Shown piece by piece: positions 44,046 through 53,636 of a stretch of 64,000 nucleotides of DNA. The position numbers and the translations under genes are program-made. The stretch is taken from contig JAHIQD010000019.1 of the NCBI GenBank assembly GCA_018902795.1, positions 124,001 through 188,000 of the forward strand. The letters are read 5' to 3'. The stretch is from Bacteroidota bacterium. GTDB lineage: Bacteria; Bacteroidota; Bacteroidia; Flavobacteriales; Weeksellaceae. The notes beneath the pieces were generated by a model. The model worked only from the letters and a program-made list of their open reading frames with translations, made no database searches and was not told the DNA's origin. Each line of letters starts with the position of its first letter. Positions within the stretch are counted from its first letter, which is position 1.

Positions 44046-44789
44046 TTAAGTCAGCATTCCGCCATCTACATTCAGAACCTGACCTGTTATGTAATTTGAC
44101 ATATCGCTGCCCAGAAAAACACAGGCGTTTGCCACGTCTTCCGGCTGTCCGCCACGTTTCAAAGGGATTCCTTCTCTCCAACCCTGAACTGTTTTTTCGT
44201 CGAGTGCTGCAGTCATTTCTGTTTCAATGAATCCTGGCGCAACGGCGTTGCAACGGATGTTTCTGGAACCTAGCTCCAACGCGATAGATTTTGAGAATCC
44301 AATTACCCCAGCTTTTGAAGCCGCATAATTTGCCTGTCCCGCGTTTCCTTTGATTCCTACTACGGAAGTCATGTTGATGATAGAGCCTGATTTAGCCTTC
44401 ATCATCGGCTTAATTACCGCTTTCGTAAGGTTGAACACGGAATCTAAATTAACTCTGATAATGGTGTCCCAATCGTCTTTGGACATTCTAAGCATTAAAT
44501 TATCGCGGGTAATTCCTGCATTATTGATCAAAATATCGATCTGGCCAAATTCTGCCATTACTTCTTCTACTAATTTCTGCGCTGCATCATAATCGGAAGC
44601 ATCTGACTGATAACCTTTTGCTGTAGTTATTTTTGAAAGTTCTTCTTCCAACGCCTTCGCTTTATCAACAGAGCCGGCATAAGTGAATGCTACTTTTGCA
44701 CCTTCTTTGGCGAAAACTTCCGCTATTCCTTTTCCGATTCCACGGGTTGCACCGGTGATGAGGGCAACTTTCCCTTCTAATAATCCCAT
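44046..44789 (-). CDS. fabG: 3-oxoacyl-ACP reductase FabG
   Basis: NADPH-dependent reduction of 3-oxoacyl-ACP in fatty acid elongation. The 247-residue SDR has TGATRGIGKGIAEVF, NNAG and the catalytic YAASK (with the Ser of NMTSVVG), and the FabG-type C-terminus GQVLNVDGGM. It is the last gene of a minus-strand run after rsmI (5-base gap). Confidence 0.94.
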   Translation of the reverse strand: MGLLEGKVALITGATRGIGKGIAEVFAKEGAKVAFTYAGSVDKAKALEEELSKITTAKGYQSDASDYDAAQKLVEEVMAEFGQIDILINNAGITRDNLMLRMSKDDWDTIIRVNLDSVFNLTKAVIKPMMKAKSGSIINMTSVVGIKGNAGQANYAASKAGVIGFSKSIALELGSRNIRCNAVAPGFIETEMTAALDEKTVQGWREGIPLKRGGQPEDVANACVFLGSDMSNYITGQVLNVDGGMLT

Positions 44790-44794
44790 ATTAG

Positions 44795-45529
44795 TTAATT
44801 ATTTAAATTTTTATATTTATTTTTTGACAGCGGCTTGTCTTCTTCGTCACTTTCTTTTTCAGAATTGTTGATGACGAGCACAATTTCTCCTTTTAAAGTT
44901 TTGCTTTTGGAAAATTCAATTAACTCATTGACAGTCCCGCGTTTAGTTTCTTCAAATTTTTTGGATATTTCCCGGCTTAAGCTCACTTTGGTTTCTTCAC
45001 CGAAAAATTCCTTGATTTGCTCTAAAGTCGTATTGATCTTGTGTGGACTTTCGTAAATAACGATTGTTTTCTTTTCTTCAGCAAGCTGTTTCAGTTTGGT
45101 TTGCCTTCCTTTTTTCTGAGGTAGAAACCCTGAAAATAAAAACTCATTATTCGGTAATCCGGAAACCACCAATGCCGGAACGAAAGCTGTTGCTCCAGGT
45201 AAACACTGCATTTCCAGATCTGCATCCGCAACCGCTTTTGACAAAAGATAGCCGGGATCAGAAATACCCGGTGTTCCTGCATCGGTAATGATCGCGATAT
45301 TCTGTCCGTTTTTTAAATCATCGATTACTTTCTGCGTCATTTGATGCTCGTTATGTAAGTGATACGATTTCAACGGTTTAGATATTTCGAAATGTTTCAG
45401 AAGAACGCCGGAAGTCCGGGTGTCTTCACATAAGATATAGTCTACTTCTTTCAGAATCTTCACGGCTCTGAAAGTCATATCTTCTAAATTTCCAATCGGA
45501 GTTGGAACAAAATAAAGCATCCCCGACAT
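44795..45529 (-). CDS. rsmI: 16S rRNA (cytidine(1402)-2'-O)-methyltransferase
   Basis: RsmI methylates the ribose of C1402 in the decoding centre. The signature YFVPTPIGNLEDMTFRAV, EDTRTSGVLLKHF, TDAGTPGISDPGYLL and LPGATAFVPALVVSGLP are all visible. The ATG at 45529 (MSGMLYFVP) is preferred over 45547. The C-terminal tail is Lys/Glu/Asp-rich and short. It lies between the Mur ligase and fabG on the same strand. Confidence 0.93.
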   Translation of the reverse strand: MSGMLYFVPTPIGNLEDMTFRAVKILKEVDYILCEDTRTSGVLLKHFEISKPLKSYHLHNEHQMTQKVIDDLKNGQNIAIITDAGTPGISDPGYLLSKAVADADLEMQCLPGATAFVPALVVSGLPNNEFLFSGFLPQKKGRQTKLKQLAEEKKTIVIYESPHKINTTLEQIKEFFGEETKVSLSREISKKFEETKRGTVNELIEFSKSKTLKGEIVLVINNSEKESDEEDKPLSKNKYKNLNN

Positions 45530-45577
45530 ATTTTTTAAGTTAATCACTGAAGGTTTTAAAAACTTTCAAGGATTTAA

Positions 45578-46969
45578 TTATAATTTTTCAAATACATTTT
45601 TACAAAACTCTTCCAAACCGGGATCTCTTGCTCCCATTAAAAGCAGAAGCGTTCCTGCTTTCAGTTCCGGTCTCAAAACTTGCAGCAAATCGTTTCGGTC
45701 TTCTACAAAATGGGCATTTTTACCCTTTGCTTTAATATCTTTAATTAAATCGTTCGCAGAAATATCTTTCACCGCGGTTCCGCCTGCGTAGAATATTTCA
45801 CTCATCCAGATTTCGTCCTGAGGTCTTAAAGCATCCGCAATTTCTTCTACAAAATCATTTCTTAAAAACCTTGTTGGTCCGTAACCGTGCGGCTGAAACC
45901 AGGCAATTACCTTTTCCGCTAAAGGCTGACAAGCCCGAATGGAAGCAGCACATTTTGCGGGATTGTGCGCATAGTCATCAATTACCCAAATTCCGTTTTT
46001 CTGTCCAAGAATCTGATGACGGCGATAAATTCCTTCATATTTTGAGAGACTTTCCGCACAGATCTTCAGATTAACACCAATCTGATGAGCAACAGCAATT
46101 GCTGCGGCGGCGTTTTCTACGCTATGTCTCCCTAGCGAAGTCATTTGGAATTTCTGGTTTAATACTTCAAACGTTAATGAAAGACCGTTTTGCTGAAAAT
46201 TCCAGGCAGAATATCCTGCATTTTCATCTTCAAAGCCGAAATCATTTTCTGCATCTGCAGACAAATTTTTAGTCAGTGTATTCGATTGATTTACAACAAA
46301 TAAACTCTTGGTATTGTTTTTAAAAACGGTAAATAATTCGATCAGTTCCTCAATTTCCTGATGGTCTTTATCAATATTTAAAAGCAAGCCGATTTCCGGC
46401 TCATACTGAACCACTGAACCGTCACTTTCGTCCGCTTCAATAATCAGCCAGTCGCCTTTTCCAACCGCAGCGTTTCCTATTTTTCCCTGTTTGATAATGG
46501 AGGTTAATCCGGCACCGGAAATAATACTAGGTTCCAAATTTGCATCAAGTAAAACTTGGTATAACATCGCTGAAGTTGTTGATTTACCGGAAGTTCCTGC
46601 AACGGCAATTGTTTTTTTACTTTTTGCGATAATGGATAAAAGTTCGCTTCTTCTGATGATCGGAATTCCTAATTCCTTTGCTTTCTGCACTTCAAAAACG
46701 GTGTCTTCAATTGCGGTGGAAACGACAATTAAATCGGTTTTTTCGGTAATGCCACTGCCGTCCTGAAGAAAACATCTGATGCCTTCAGTTTCTAACTGTT
46801 CTTTAGTTTTGTTGTAGATTTCAGGCAAGAAGTACCGGTCGCTTCCTGAAACGTCTTTCCCGATTCCTTTCAAATACTGGGCGATCGCACTCATCCCAAC
46901 TCCGGCAACACCGATAAAGAAAACGTTTTGAAAATCGTTTATACTTTTGATCATTTTTTCCATTTCCAC
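45578..46969 (-). CDS. Mur ligase, UDP-N-acetylmuramate ligase type (MurC/Mpl-like)
   Basis: The 463-residue protein has the MurC/Mpl N-terminal IGVAGVGMSAIAQYLKGIG, the ATP loop AGTSGKSTTSAML, the EADESDGS metal-site segment and the C-terminal DDYAHNPAKCAASIRAC. The context is unlike the dcw cluster, where MurC normally lies, and the HNP in place of the HHP of MurC and Mpl suggests a lineage-specific enzyme, perhaps Mpl for recycling of murein peptides. A choice between MurC and Mpl is not secure. An acidic protein gene starts upstream with a 1-base gap. Confidence 0.82.
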   Translation of the reverse strand: MEMEKMIKSINDFQNVFFIGVAGVGMSAIAQYLKGIGKDVSGSDRYFLPEIYNKTKEQLETEGIRCFLQDGSGITEKTDLIVVSTAIEDTVFEVQKAKELGIPIIRRSELLSIIAKSKKTIAVAGTSGKSTTSAMLYQVLLDANLEPSIISGAGLTSIIKQGKIGNAAVGKGDWLIIEADESDGSVVQYEPEIGLLLNIDKDHQEIEELIELFTVFKNNTKSLFVVNQSNTLTKNLSADAENDFGFEDENAGYSAWNFQQNGLSLTFEVLNQKFQMTSLGRHSVENAAAAIAVAHQIGVNLKICAESLSKYEGIYRRHQILGQKNGIWVIDDYAHNPAKCAASIRACQPLAEKVIAWFQPHGYGPTRFLRNDFVEEIADALRPQDEIWMSEIFYAGGTAVKDISANDLIKDIKAKGKNAHFVEDRNDLLQVLRPELKAGTLLLLMGARDPGLEEFCKNVFEKL

Positions 46970-46970
46970 G

Positions 46971-47969
46971 TTACAGAAATTTATTTTCTACAAGATTCCA
47001 GAGCCTTTGCGCGTATTCATCAGATTTTTTCCAATCTTTTGAATAGTAAATATCACTTAAATATGATTTAGCCTGTTCCAGATCACCAAAAGAATTCAGT
47101 TTATCGATTGTTATTTTTAATTCTTCAGCATCACCATGGAAAAGGTGTTTGATAAAAGCAACTTTGTCATTCAAATCAAGTCTGAATTCAGGTTTTCTTT
47201 TTTCAGCCTCCATGAAATCAGTTGGAATATTGCTTTTCAGCATACTTCCGGAACTCATTTTTTCTTCCGCATTTTCTGCTTCGCTTTCCTCCAGCTTTTC
47301 TAAAGGATCCTCATCAAATAAATTCTGAACAGCTTTCAACCCCTTGATATGAGCAAGTTTGAATTTCTTCTCATGAGCATGGTGATGATTTTGTTGGGAA
47401 TCTTCCAAAACATCTTTCGGCGGATGAATAACATCCTCTTTATTAAATTCCACTATTTTTCTCCGGCGTTCTTCAAGCTCCAGAAAATCTTTTTCTTTCT
47501 GAGCAACTCTTTCTTCATAATCTGGTCGAGTTTGCTCTGCCGTCAACGCAATTTCTTCTGCTTCTTCCTTTATCGCCTTTTCATGATGCTCTTCAGGAAT
47601 AATCTGTTCCAGTGCAACCTTTTCTTCATCTAAATCCTCTTCATTTTCAATTTCATTAAGTTCATTGGTGAAAATTACTTCCTCCTCAATGATATCTTCC
47701 TCCATCGGACCATCTTCAAAACGTTCTTCGCTGCTTGAGTTTAACTGATCAATATCTTCCTGATTATCAATATTATGCAAAGTAACTTCTTCGATAAAAC
47801 TGTCTTTGTTTTTTTCTAAAATTCTTAAAAAAGCAATCCTGTCAGTTATTTCAGCAAATAAATCCTGCTTTGCCAACAGTTCTTCTCTGGAATTAATTTT
47901 GGAAAGCGTTTCGAGAATGCTTTTGCATTCAAAAAAAATTTTTTCCTGTATATCTTGAAGGTTTTGCAT
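46971..47969 (-). CDS. Acidic coiled-coil protein, flavobacterial family
   Basis: 332 residues. The N-terminal 60 residues are helical, the middle (about 75-180) is a Glu/Asp-rich low-complexity coil, a His cluster QQNHHHAHEKK follows, and the C-terminal 70 residues (FRLDLNDKVAFIKHLFHGDAEE ... AQRLWNLVENKFL) form a compact conserved-looking domain. There is no signal or membrane segment. It heads the minus-strand run Mur ligase-rsmI-fabG. I do not know its function; the position suggests a link to cell-envelope synthesis. Confidence 0.78.
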   Translation of the reverse strand: MQNLQDIQEKIFFECKSILETLSKINSREELLAKQDLFAEITDRIAFLRILEKNKDSFIEEVTLHNIDNQEDIDQLNSSSEERFEDGPMEEDIIEEEVIFTNELNEIENEEDLDEEKVALEQIIPEEHHEKAIKEEAEEIALTAEQTRPDYEERVAQKEKDFLELEERRRKIVEFNKEDVIHPPKDVLEDSQQNHHHAHEKKFKLAHIKGLKAVQNLFDEDPLEKLEESEAENAEEKMSSGSMLKSNIPTDFMEAEKRKPEFRLDLNDKVAFIKHLFHGDAEELKITIDKLNSFGDLEQAKSYLSDIYYSKDWKKSDEYAQRLWNLVENKFL

Positions 47970-48027
47970 AATAAAGCTATTAAATTTCCTTAATTTTGGT
48001 CTTTAAATATCACGGCTAAATTAACAA

Positions 48028-48618
48028 ATGTTTTTAGAAAATACAATTAATCACGCAAAACAAAGCGGATGGATGGAAGTTATCTGCGGCTCGATGTTTT
48101 CGGGGAAAACTGAGGAACTGATCCGAAGACTTCGGCGTGCGGAAATGGCAGGACAAAATGTGGAAATTTTCAAACCAAAACTCGATACGCGTTATGCGGA
48201 CGAAGAAGTGGTTTCCCACAACCAGAACAAAATACGAAGCACCCCGGTTGAAAGTCCGAACGAAATCCTTTTGCTGGGATCTACCTGCGATGTTGTAGGC
48301 ATTGATGAAGCTCAGTTTTTTGACGAAAGCATTGTTGAAGTCGCTAACAAACTGGCAAACAGCGGAATACGTGTTGTTATTGCAGGTCTGGATATGGATT
48401 TTATGGGACGGCCTTTCGGACCGATTCCCAATTTAATGGCCACCGCGGAATATGTAACGAAAGTTCACGCAATCTGCAAGAGAACCGGAAATCTCGCAAA
48501 CCATTCCATGCGGATTTCTACCAGCAAAGATCTTGTGGAGCTGGGAGAAACTGAAAGTTATGAAGCGGTAAGCCGTAAAGTTTTCAACGAAGAATTTCTG
48601 AACAGAAATAACAAATGA
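48028..48618 (+). CDS. tdk: Thymidine kinase
   Basis: Phosphorylates thymidine using ATP in pyrimidine salvage. The 196-residue class II enzyme has the P-loop GSMFSGKTEELIRRL and the Asp-Glu motif VVGIDEAQFFDE; the C-terminal lasso domain has a Cys (HAICKRTGN) but the paired zinc Cys of many homologues are missing. It is the first gene of a plus-strand operon, overlapping murF-alr by 4 bases (ATGA). Confidence 0.94.
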   Translation: MFLENTINHAKQSGWMEVICGSMFSGKTEELIRRLRRAEMAGQNVEIFKPKLDTRYADEEVVSHNQNKIRSTPVESPNEILLLGSTCDVVGIDEAQFFDESIVEVANKLANSGIRVVIAGLDMDFMGRPFGPIPNLMATAEYVTKVHAICKRTGNLANHSMRISTSKDLVELGETESYEAVSRKVFNEEFLNRNNK

Positions 48619-51059
48619 ACTACACCACTCAACAACTCGCAGAAATTACCAACTCCCAATTAATCGGAGATTCAGATCTTTCTGTAAAGAATATTGATTT
48701 CGACAGCCGCAATATTTACTCAGCGGCAAACACCGCTTTTATTGCGATTAATACTTCTAAAAATTCCGGTGAAAAATATATTCATTCGGCGATTGAAAAA
48801 GGAATAAAAATTATTATTGCTGAACACCAACTCCCTGAAATTAAAAACATTACCTGGATTTTGGTTAAAAATTCGGTACATTTTATTCAGAAATTAGCAA
48901 AGCATCATCTTGAACAGTTTCATTTAAAAACGATTGGCGTTACCGGAAGCAATGGAAAAACAATCGTTAAAGAATGGCTTTACCAAAGTCTTTTTGATGA
49001 TTTCAAAACGGTAAAAAGCCCAAAAAGCTTTAATTCACAAATCGGCCTTCCTCTTTCTTTGTTACAAATTGAAAAAAACCATAAGGTTGGGATTTTTGAA
49101 GTAGGGATTTCTAAACCCGGCGAAATGGGAATTCTTGAAGATATTTTCTCGCCTCATGTGGGAATTCTAACTCATATAGGATCAGCGCATTCTTCTAATT
49201 TCATTAGCGAAGAACAGTTAATTGATGAAAAAATTGCGTTATTTAAAAATTCTGAAACCATTATTTTTAATGGTGATAATGATTTGGTTTTTAATAAAAT
49301 AAGCGAAATCTATTCAAGTAAAAAATTAATATCATACGGATTAAAAAACCGCAACAGTCTTTACATCAAAAACGACTGGACGGATAAATCAACTTCGCTG
49401 GAGATTCAGTATTTCGATGAAACTTTTTCGCTTCCCGCCCAACAGAGAGATGAAGCCACTTTGAGCAACGCACTCTGTATTATTGCGGTGTTAAAAGAAT
49501 ATGGTTTTGGAACTTTAAAGATTATTGATAAAATAAATTCTCTAAAATCCGTCGAAATGCGTTTGGAAAGCGTTAACGGTTTGCGTAATAATTTAATTAT
49601 CAATGATTCGTTTAACCTTGATTTGGATTCTCTGAAAATTGCCTTCCAGTTTATCAATGAATATAACAAACCGAAAAAGACTTTAATACTTACCGATTTC
49701 GTTGAGGGAAAAGATTCCGAACAACTTTATCATGAAGTCGCTGCACTCACCAATCAACAGAATTTCAGTAAAATATTTCTTGTTGGGGAAGAAATCCCCA
49801 ATTATGAAAAGCTTTTTTCGGGAGAAACTTATACTTTCAATAACACGAATGAACTTACTGAAAGTCATCAGCTTAATCAAATTGAATACGAACTCATCTT
49901 ATTGAAAGGGGCCAGAAAGTTTGAGATTGAAAAAGTAAAAAATCATCTGGAATTACAAAAGCACGATACCGTTCTGGAAGTAAATCTGAATGCGATTCTT
50001 CATAACATCAATATTCATAAATCATTATTGAAGCCTGAAACTAAAATGATGGCCATGGTGAAAGCTTATTCTTATGGATTAGGCGGTTACGAAATCGCAG
50101 AATTTCTGCAGCATCACCATGTTGATTATCTTGGCGTTGCCTATGCTGATGAAGGTGTAGATCTAAGAAAAAACGGAATCACAACTCCTATTATGGTGAT
50201 GAATCCGGAGCAGCACAGTTATAATATCATTATTGATTATAATCTGGAACCTGAAATTTACAGTTTCCGGGTTCTGGAACTGTTTAATCAACAACTGATT
50301 CAAAAAGGCATTCAGCAAAAATATCCAATTCATATAAAACTGGAGACAGGAATGCACCGGCTTGGTTTTAAGAAAGATGAACTGGATGAGCTCACTGAAA
50401 AGTTGAAGACCATGAATGTAAAGGTGGAATCCATTTTCAGTCATTTATCTTCCTCGGATGTGCCGGAAGGAGAAGAATATACTTTAGAGCAAATTGATGT
50501 TTTTACGAAAAATTCAAATCAGCTAATTTCAGGTTTACAATACCAACCGATCCGACATATCCTTAATACATCGGGCATTGTAAGTTATTCCGGCTTCCAG
50601 TTTGATATGGTAAGAATCGGAATTGGAATGGTGGGAATTTCTGCCAATCCAGACATACAAAAGCAACTGAAAAATGCCGTAACTTTTAAAACCGTAATAT
50701 CACAGATCTCAAAGGTAAAAAAAGAAGAATCAGTGGGTTATAACAGAAAATACCGCGCTGAGCATGATACAATGATTGCGACCATTCCTGTTGGATATGC
50801 TGATGGAATTCCCCGATTAATCGGCAATAAAGTGGGAAATGTTGGCATTCACAAAAAACTCTTCCCTATCGTTGGAAACGTTTGTATGGATATGCTGATG
50901 GTGAATATCGGTAATTCTGTAGTGAAGGAAGGCGACGAAGTGATTATTTTTAATTCAAATCCAACGTTGGAAGAATTCGCAAATTACTGTAATACAATTC
51001 CTTATGAGGTTTTAACCTCCATTTCAAGACGGGTTAAAAGAATTTATATCAAAGATTAG
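48615..51059 (+). CDS. Bifunctional MurF ligase / alanine racemase
   Basis: A fusion of 814 residues characteristic of Bacteroidota. The MurF half (1 to about 450) adds D-Ala-D-Ala to the UDP-MurNAc tripeptide, with the ATP loop GVTGSNGKT near residue 110. The racemase half (about 455-814) makes D-Ala, with the PLP Lys K483 in MVKAYSYGLG and the probable catalytic Tyr Y709 in VGYNRKYRAEHD. Linking the two steps supplies D-Ala directly for the ligase substrate. It lies between tdk and a patatin phospholipase, with no intergenic space. Confidence 0.95.
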   Translation: MNYTTQQLAEITNSQLIGDSDLSVKNIDFDSRNIYSAANTAFIAINTSKNSGEKYIHSAIEKGIKIIIAEHQLPEIKNITWILVKNSVHFIQKLAKHHLEQFHLKTIGVTGSNGKTIVKEWLYQSLFDDFKTVKSPKSFNSQIGLPLSLLQIEKNHKVGIFEVGISKPGEMGILEDIFSPHVGILTHIGSAHSSNFISEEQLIDEKIALFKNSETIIFNGDNDLVFNKISEIYSSKKLISYGLKNRNSLYIKNDWTDKSTSLEIQYFDETFSLPAQQRDEATLSNALCIIAVLKEYGFGTLKIIDKINSLKSVEMRLESVNGLRNNLIINDSFNLDLDSLKIAFQFINEYNKPKKTLILTDFVEGKDSEQLYHEVAALTNQQNFSKIFLVGEEIPNYEKLFSGETYTFNNTNELTESHQLNQIEYELILLKGARKFEIEKVKNHLELQKHDTVLEVNLNAILHNINIHKSLLKPETKMMAMVKAYSYGLGGYEIAEFLQHHHVDYLGVAYADEGVDLRKNGITTPIMVMNPEQHSYNIIIDYNLEPEIYSFRVLELFNQQLIQKGIQQKYPIHIKLETGMHRLGFKKDELDELTEKLKTMNVKVESIFSHLSSSDVPEGEEYTLEQIDVFTKNSNQLISGLQYQPIRHILNTSGIVSYSGFQFDMVRIGIGMVGISANPDIQKQLKNAVTFKTVISQISKVKKEESVGYNRKYRAEHDTMIATIPVGYADGIPRLIGNKVGNVGIHKKLFPIVGNVCMDMLMVNIGNSVVKEGDEVIIFNSNPTLEEFANYCNTIPYEVLTSISRRVKRIYIKD

Positions 51060-53225
51060 ATGAAAAAAACACTCCTGCTTTTACTTGTTGTTTTTCTTAA
51101 TTTTTCACTGGAAGCACAGGTGAAAGAAGGATTTTCTATACCCCCCAATCCTAAAATCGGGCTGTCACTTTCCGGAGGCGGAGCAAAGGGTTTCGCTCAT
51201 ATCGGGGTATTGAAAGTTCTTGATTCCTTAGGAGTGAAAGTTGACTATATTTCAGGAACCAGTATGGGCGCTATTGTCGGCGGACTGTACGCATCAGGAT
51301 ATTCCGGCAAAGAAATCGAGAAAATAGTGATGGATACTGATTTTTACAACATCATCGCCAATGAAAAAACAAGACAGGAGACCACTTTTTTCAATAAAGC
51401 CGTCGATAAATACATTGTCACCGTTCCCGTGAAAGACGGCAAAATCAATGTGCTGCCAAAAGCTATTTCTACCGGACAGAAAAACATCTATCTGTTGAAA
51501 GAACTCTTTAAAAACGTTTCAACCATTGATGATTTTTCAAAACTCCCTATTCCTTTCATGTGCATTGCCACCAATCTGGAAAGCGGAAAGATTGAAATTT
51601 TCCAAAAGGGAGATTTGGTGAGCGCTATTATGGCCAGTTCAGCGTTTCCTTCTTTAATGGATCCCGTAAAAATTGGTGATTCGTTATATATCGACGGAGC
51701 CATGACAATCAATTATCCCTCTAAACCATTAAAAGACAAAGGTATAGATATCGTTATCGGAGTAGATTTGAGCCAGGGCCTTGCCGACCGGGAAAAACTT
51801 CAGAGTGCAATTGCTATTTTGAATCAGGTGATCGATTTTGGTATTCAGAAAGAAACAAAAAACCAGTACAAATATACAGATATCAACATTCGTCCCGATT
51901 TGACTGGGATGAGCGCTACAAGTTATGATGCTAAAAGAGCCATTTTAGACTCCGGATATGTGGAAGCCCAAAAATACACCCCAACCCTATCGCTGCTTCC
52001 GAAACGAAAAACAGAACTGTTGCGGGCTCCGTTAAATTCAATTTATTCCAATGTTTATAAGATCGACAGTCTAATTCTTGAAAACAACCATATTTTCGGG
52101 GAAAATTATGTCCGTGGAAAAATGGGTCTTCGGGTTCCGTCCTTACAGACTTACGGCGGCATCAATAAAATGATCGATAAGCTCTATTCTACCCATAACT
52201 ACACGTTAGTTAATTACGATATTATTCAGAAAGATGACCATAATTTCCTCAAACTTACAGTTACTGAGGATGACACCCGTTTTTTTCTGAAGTTTGGGCT
52301 ACATTATGATGAAGTTTTCAAAACAGGGCTATTGATTAATGCCACTGTAAAACGCCTGTTATTCCGGAATTCTACGATTTCTCTTGATGTTGTGGTAGGT
52401 GATAAGCCGCGTTACTATTTTAATTATTTTATTGATAACGGCTATATCCCCGGATTTGGGGTTTATGCATCGGGGATGACGCTGGATCTTAATGATGTTG
52501 ATTCCAACGTTTATGAAAAATGGAACTGGCTTCGCAATGAAGCATTCGTTCAATCGATTTGGCGTGACAAATACGCCATAGGAGCCGGTTTAAGCCATGA
52601 TTATTTTGAATCGAAAATTACGGGAAGTCAGACTTATTCCAACGCTATTAACTTCATCAATGCCTATGCATTTATAAAAACCGATACCCAGGATGATAAA
52701 AGTTTCCCGACAAAAGGTTTGCTGCTTAACGCGGAAGGAAAAATCCTGCATTTACTGAATAAAAATCAGGAAGGGCGTACTTTTCAGGCAAAAATTACCT
52801 CCCAGATCAATTTTCCTGTGACCTCATGGTTTACTTACAGGCTGGGTCTGTTTGGTGGTTTCACGATCGGCGAGGATCTTTCCCCTTACTATCATTACAG
52901 AATTGGTGGCATATTCGAGCAGAATCTAGGCAATTTTACGCAGTTACAAGGCTACGAATTTGGTCAGCTCAGTTCCCAGAACATGCTTACTGCTTCCAAC
53001 ACCTTTCAGTTTAACCTGTACCGAAACTATTTTCTGGATGCTCATTTCAGCATTGCCAATTTATTTAACGACATCAAGGTGGACGATATTCCGCATATTA
53101 ACGAATCCTCAGCTGGTTTAACCGCAGGATACAAATCCCCTTTCGGACAGATAAAATTTAATTACAGCCGTTCTTTAACACAAAAAAACAATGTTGTCAG
53201 CGTTATTCTGGGGCATTGGTTCTAA
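51060..53225 (+). CDS. Patatin-like phospholipase with outer membrane barrel
   Basis: After a signal peptide (MKKTLLLLLVVFLNFSLEAQ) comes a patatin domain with the oxyanion loop SGGGAKGFAHIG, the nucleophile motif SGTSMGAIVGG and the catalytic Asp in IDGAMTINYP. Residues about 320-400 look like a POTRA domain, and the rest is a 16-strand BamA/Omp85-like barrel ending in GHWF. This is the PlpD type of architecture, in which the lipase is carried to or across the outer membrane by its own barrel. Start and stop abut the murF-alr and ybeY genes. Confidence 0.92.
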   Translation: MKKTLLLLLVVFLNFSLEAQVKEGFSIPPNPKIGLSLSGGGAKGFAHIGVLKVLDSLGVKVDYISGTSMGAIVGGLYASGYSGKEIEKIVMDTDFYNIIANEKTRQETTFFNKAVDKYIVTVPVKDGKINVLPKAISTGQKNIYLLKELFKNVSTIDDFSKLPIPFMCIATNLESGKIEIFQKGDLVSAIMASSAFPSLMDPVKIGDSLYIDGAMTINYPSKPLKDKGIDIVIGVDLSQGLADREKLQSAIAILNQVIDFGIQKETKNQYKYTDINIRPDLTGMSATSYDAKRAILDSGYVEAQKYTPTLSLLPKRKTELLRAPLNSIYSNVYKIDSLILENNHIFGENYVRGKMGLRVPSLQTYGGINKMIDKLYSTHNYTLVNYDIIQKDDHNFLKLTVTEDDTRFFLKFGLHYDEVFKTGLLINATVKRLLFRNSTISLDVVVGDKPRYYFNYFIDNGYIPGFGVYASGMTLDLNDVDSNVYEKWNWLRNEAFVQSIWRDKYAIGAGLSHDYFESKITGSQTYSNAINFINAYAFIKTDTQDDKSFPTKGLLLNAEGKILHLLNKNQEGRTFQAKITSQINFPVTSWFTYRLGLFGGFTIGEDLSPYYHYRIGGIFEQNLGNFTQLQGYEFGQLSSQNMLTASNTFQFNLYRNYFLDAHFSIANLFNDIKVDDIPHINESSAGLTAGYKSPFGQIKFNYSRSLTQKNNVVSVILGHWF

Positions 53226-53228
53226 ATT

Positions 53229-53636
53229 ATGATACAGTTTTTCTTCGAAAATACAGACGCAATTACCATCAGTCAGGACATCAAAACCTGGTTAGAAAAC
53301 CTTATTCTGGCAGAAAATAAGAAACCGGGAGATATTAATTACATATTTTGTGATGACGAATATCTGTTAAAAGTTAACCGGGATTTCTTACAACACGATT
53401 ATTATACCGACGTTATTACCTTCGACTATGTGAAGGGCAAAACCATCGCAGGAGATATTTTCGTATCTTTGCCCCGCATTTCTGAAAATGCTGCCGAGTT
53501 GTCGAAAGATTTTGATATCGAATTGTATCGGGTTTTAGCCCACGGCATTCTTCATCTTTGCGGTTATAAAGACAAAACCGATGAAGAAATCTCAGAAATG
53601 CGCAGTAAAGAAGATTTTTATTTGAATATTTTATAG
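53229..53636 (+). CDS. ybeY: Endoribonuclease YbeY
   Basis: YbeY acts in 16S rRNA 3'-end maturation and ribosome quality control. The 135-residue protein has the zinc motif HGILHLCGYKDK. The usual HGxLHLxGYDH would end in a third His; here it is Lys-Asp-Lys, so the third ligand may be an Asp. FDYVKGKTIAGDIFVSL is the second conserved segment. It is the last gene of the tdk operon, just before a dispersed repeat. Confidence 0.93.
   Translation: MIQFFFENTDAITISQDIKTWLENLILAENKKPGDINYIFCDDEYLLKVNRDFLQHDYYTDVITFDYVKGKTIAGDIFVSLPRISENAAELSKDFDIELYRVLAHGILHLCGYKDKTDEEISEMRSKEDFYLNIL

Noticed and set aside
45547..45577. Hairpin-like sequence with GAAGGTTTT and AAAACTTTC between the Mur ligase and rsmI genes
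   Set aside because: The stem is imperfect and there is no T run in the right place; the genes are probably co-transcribed.
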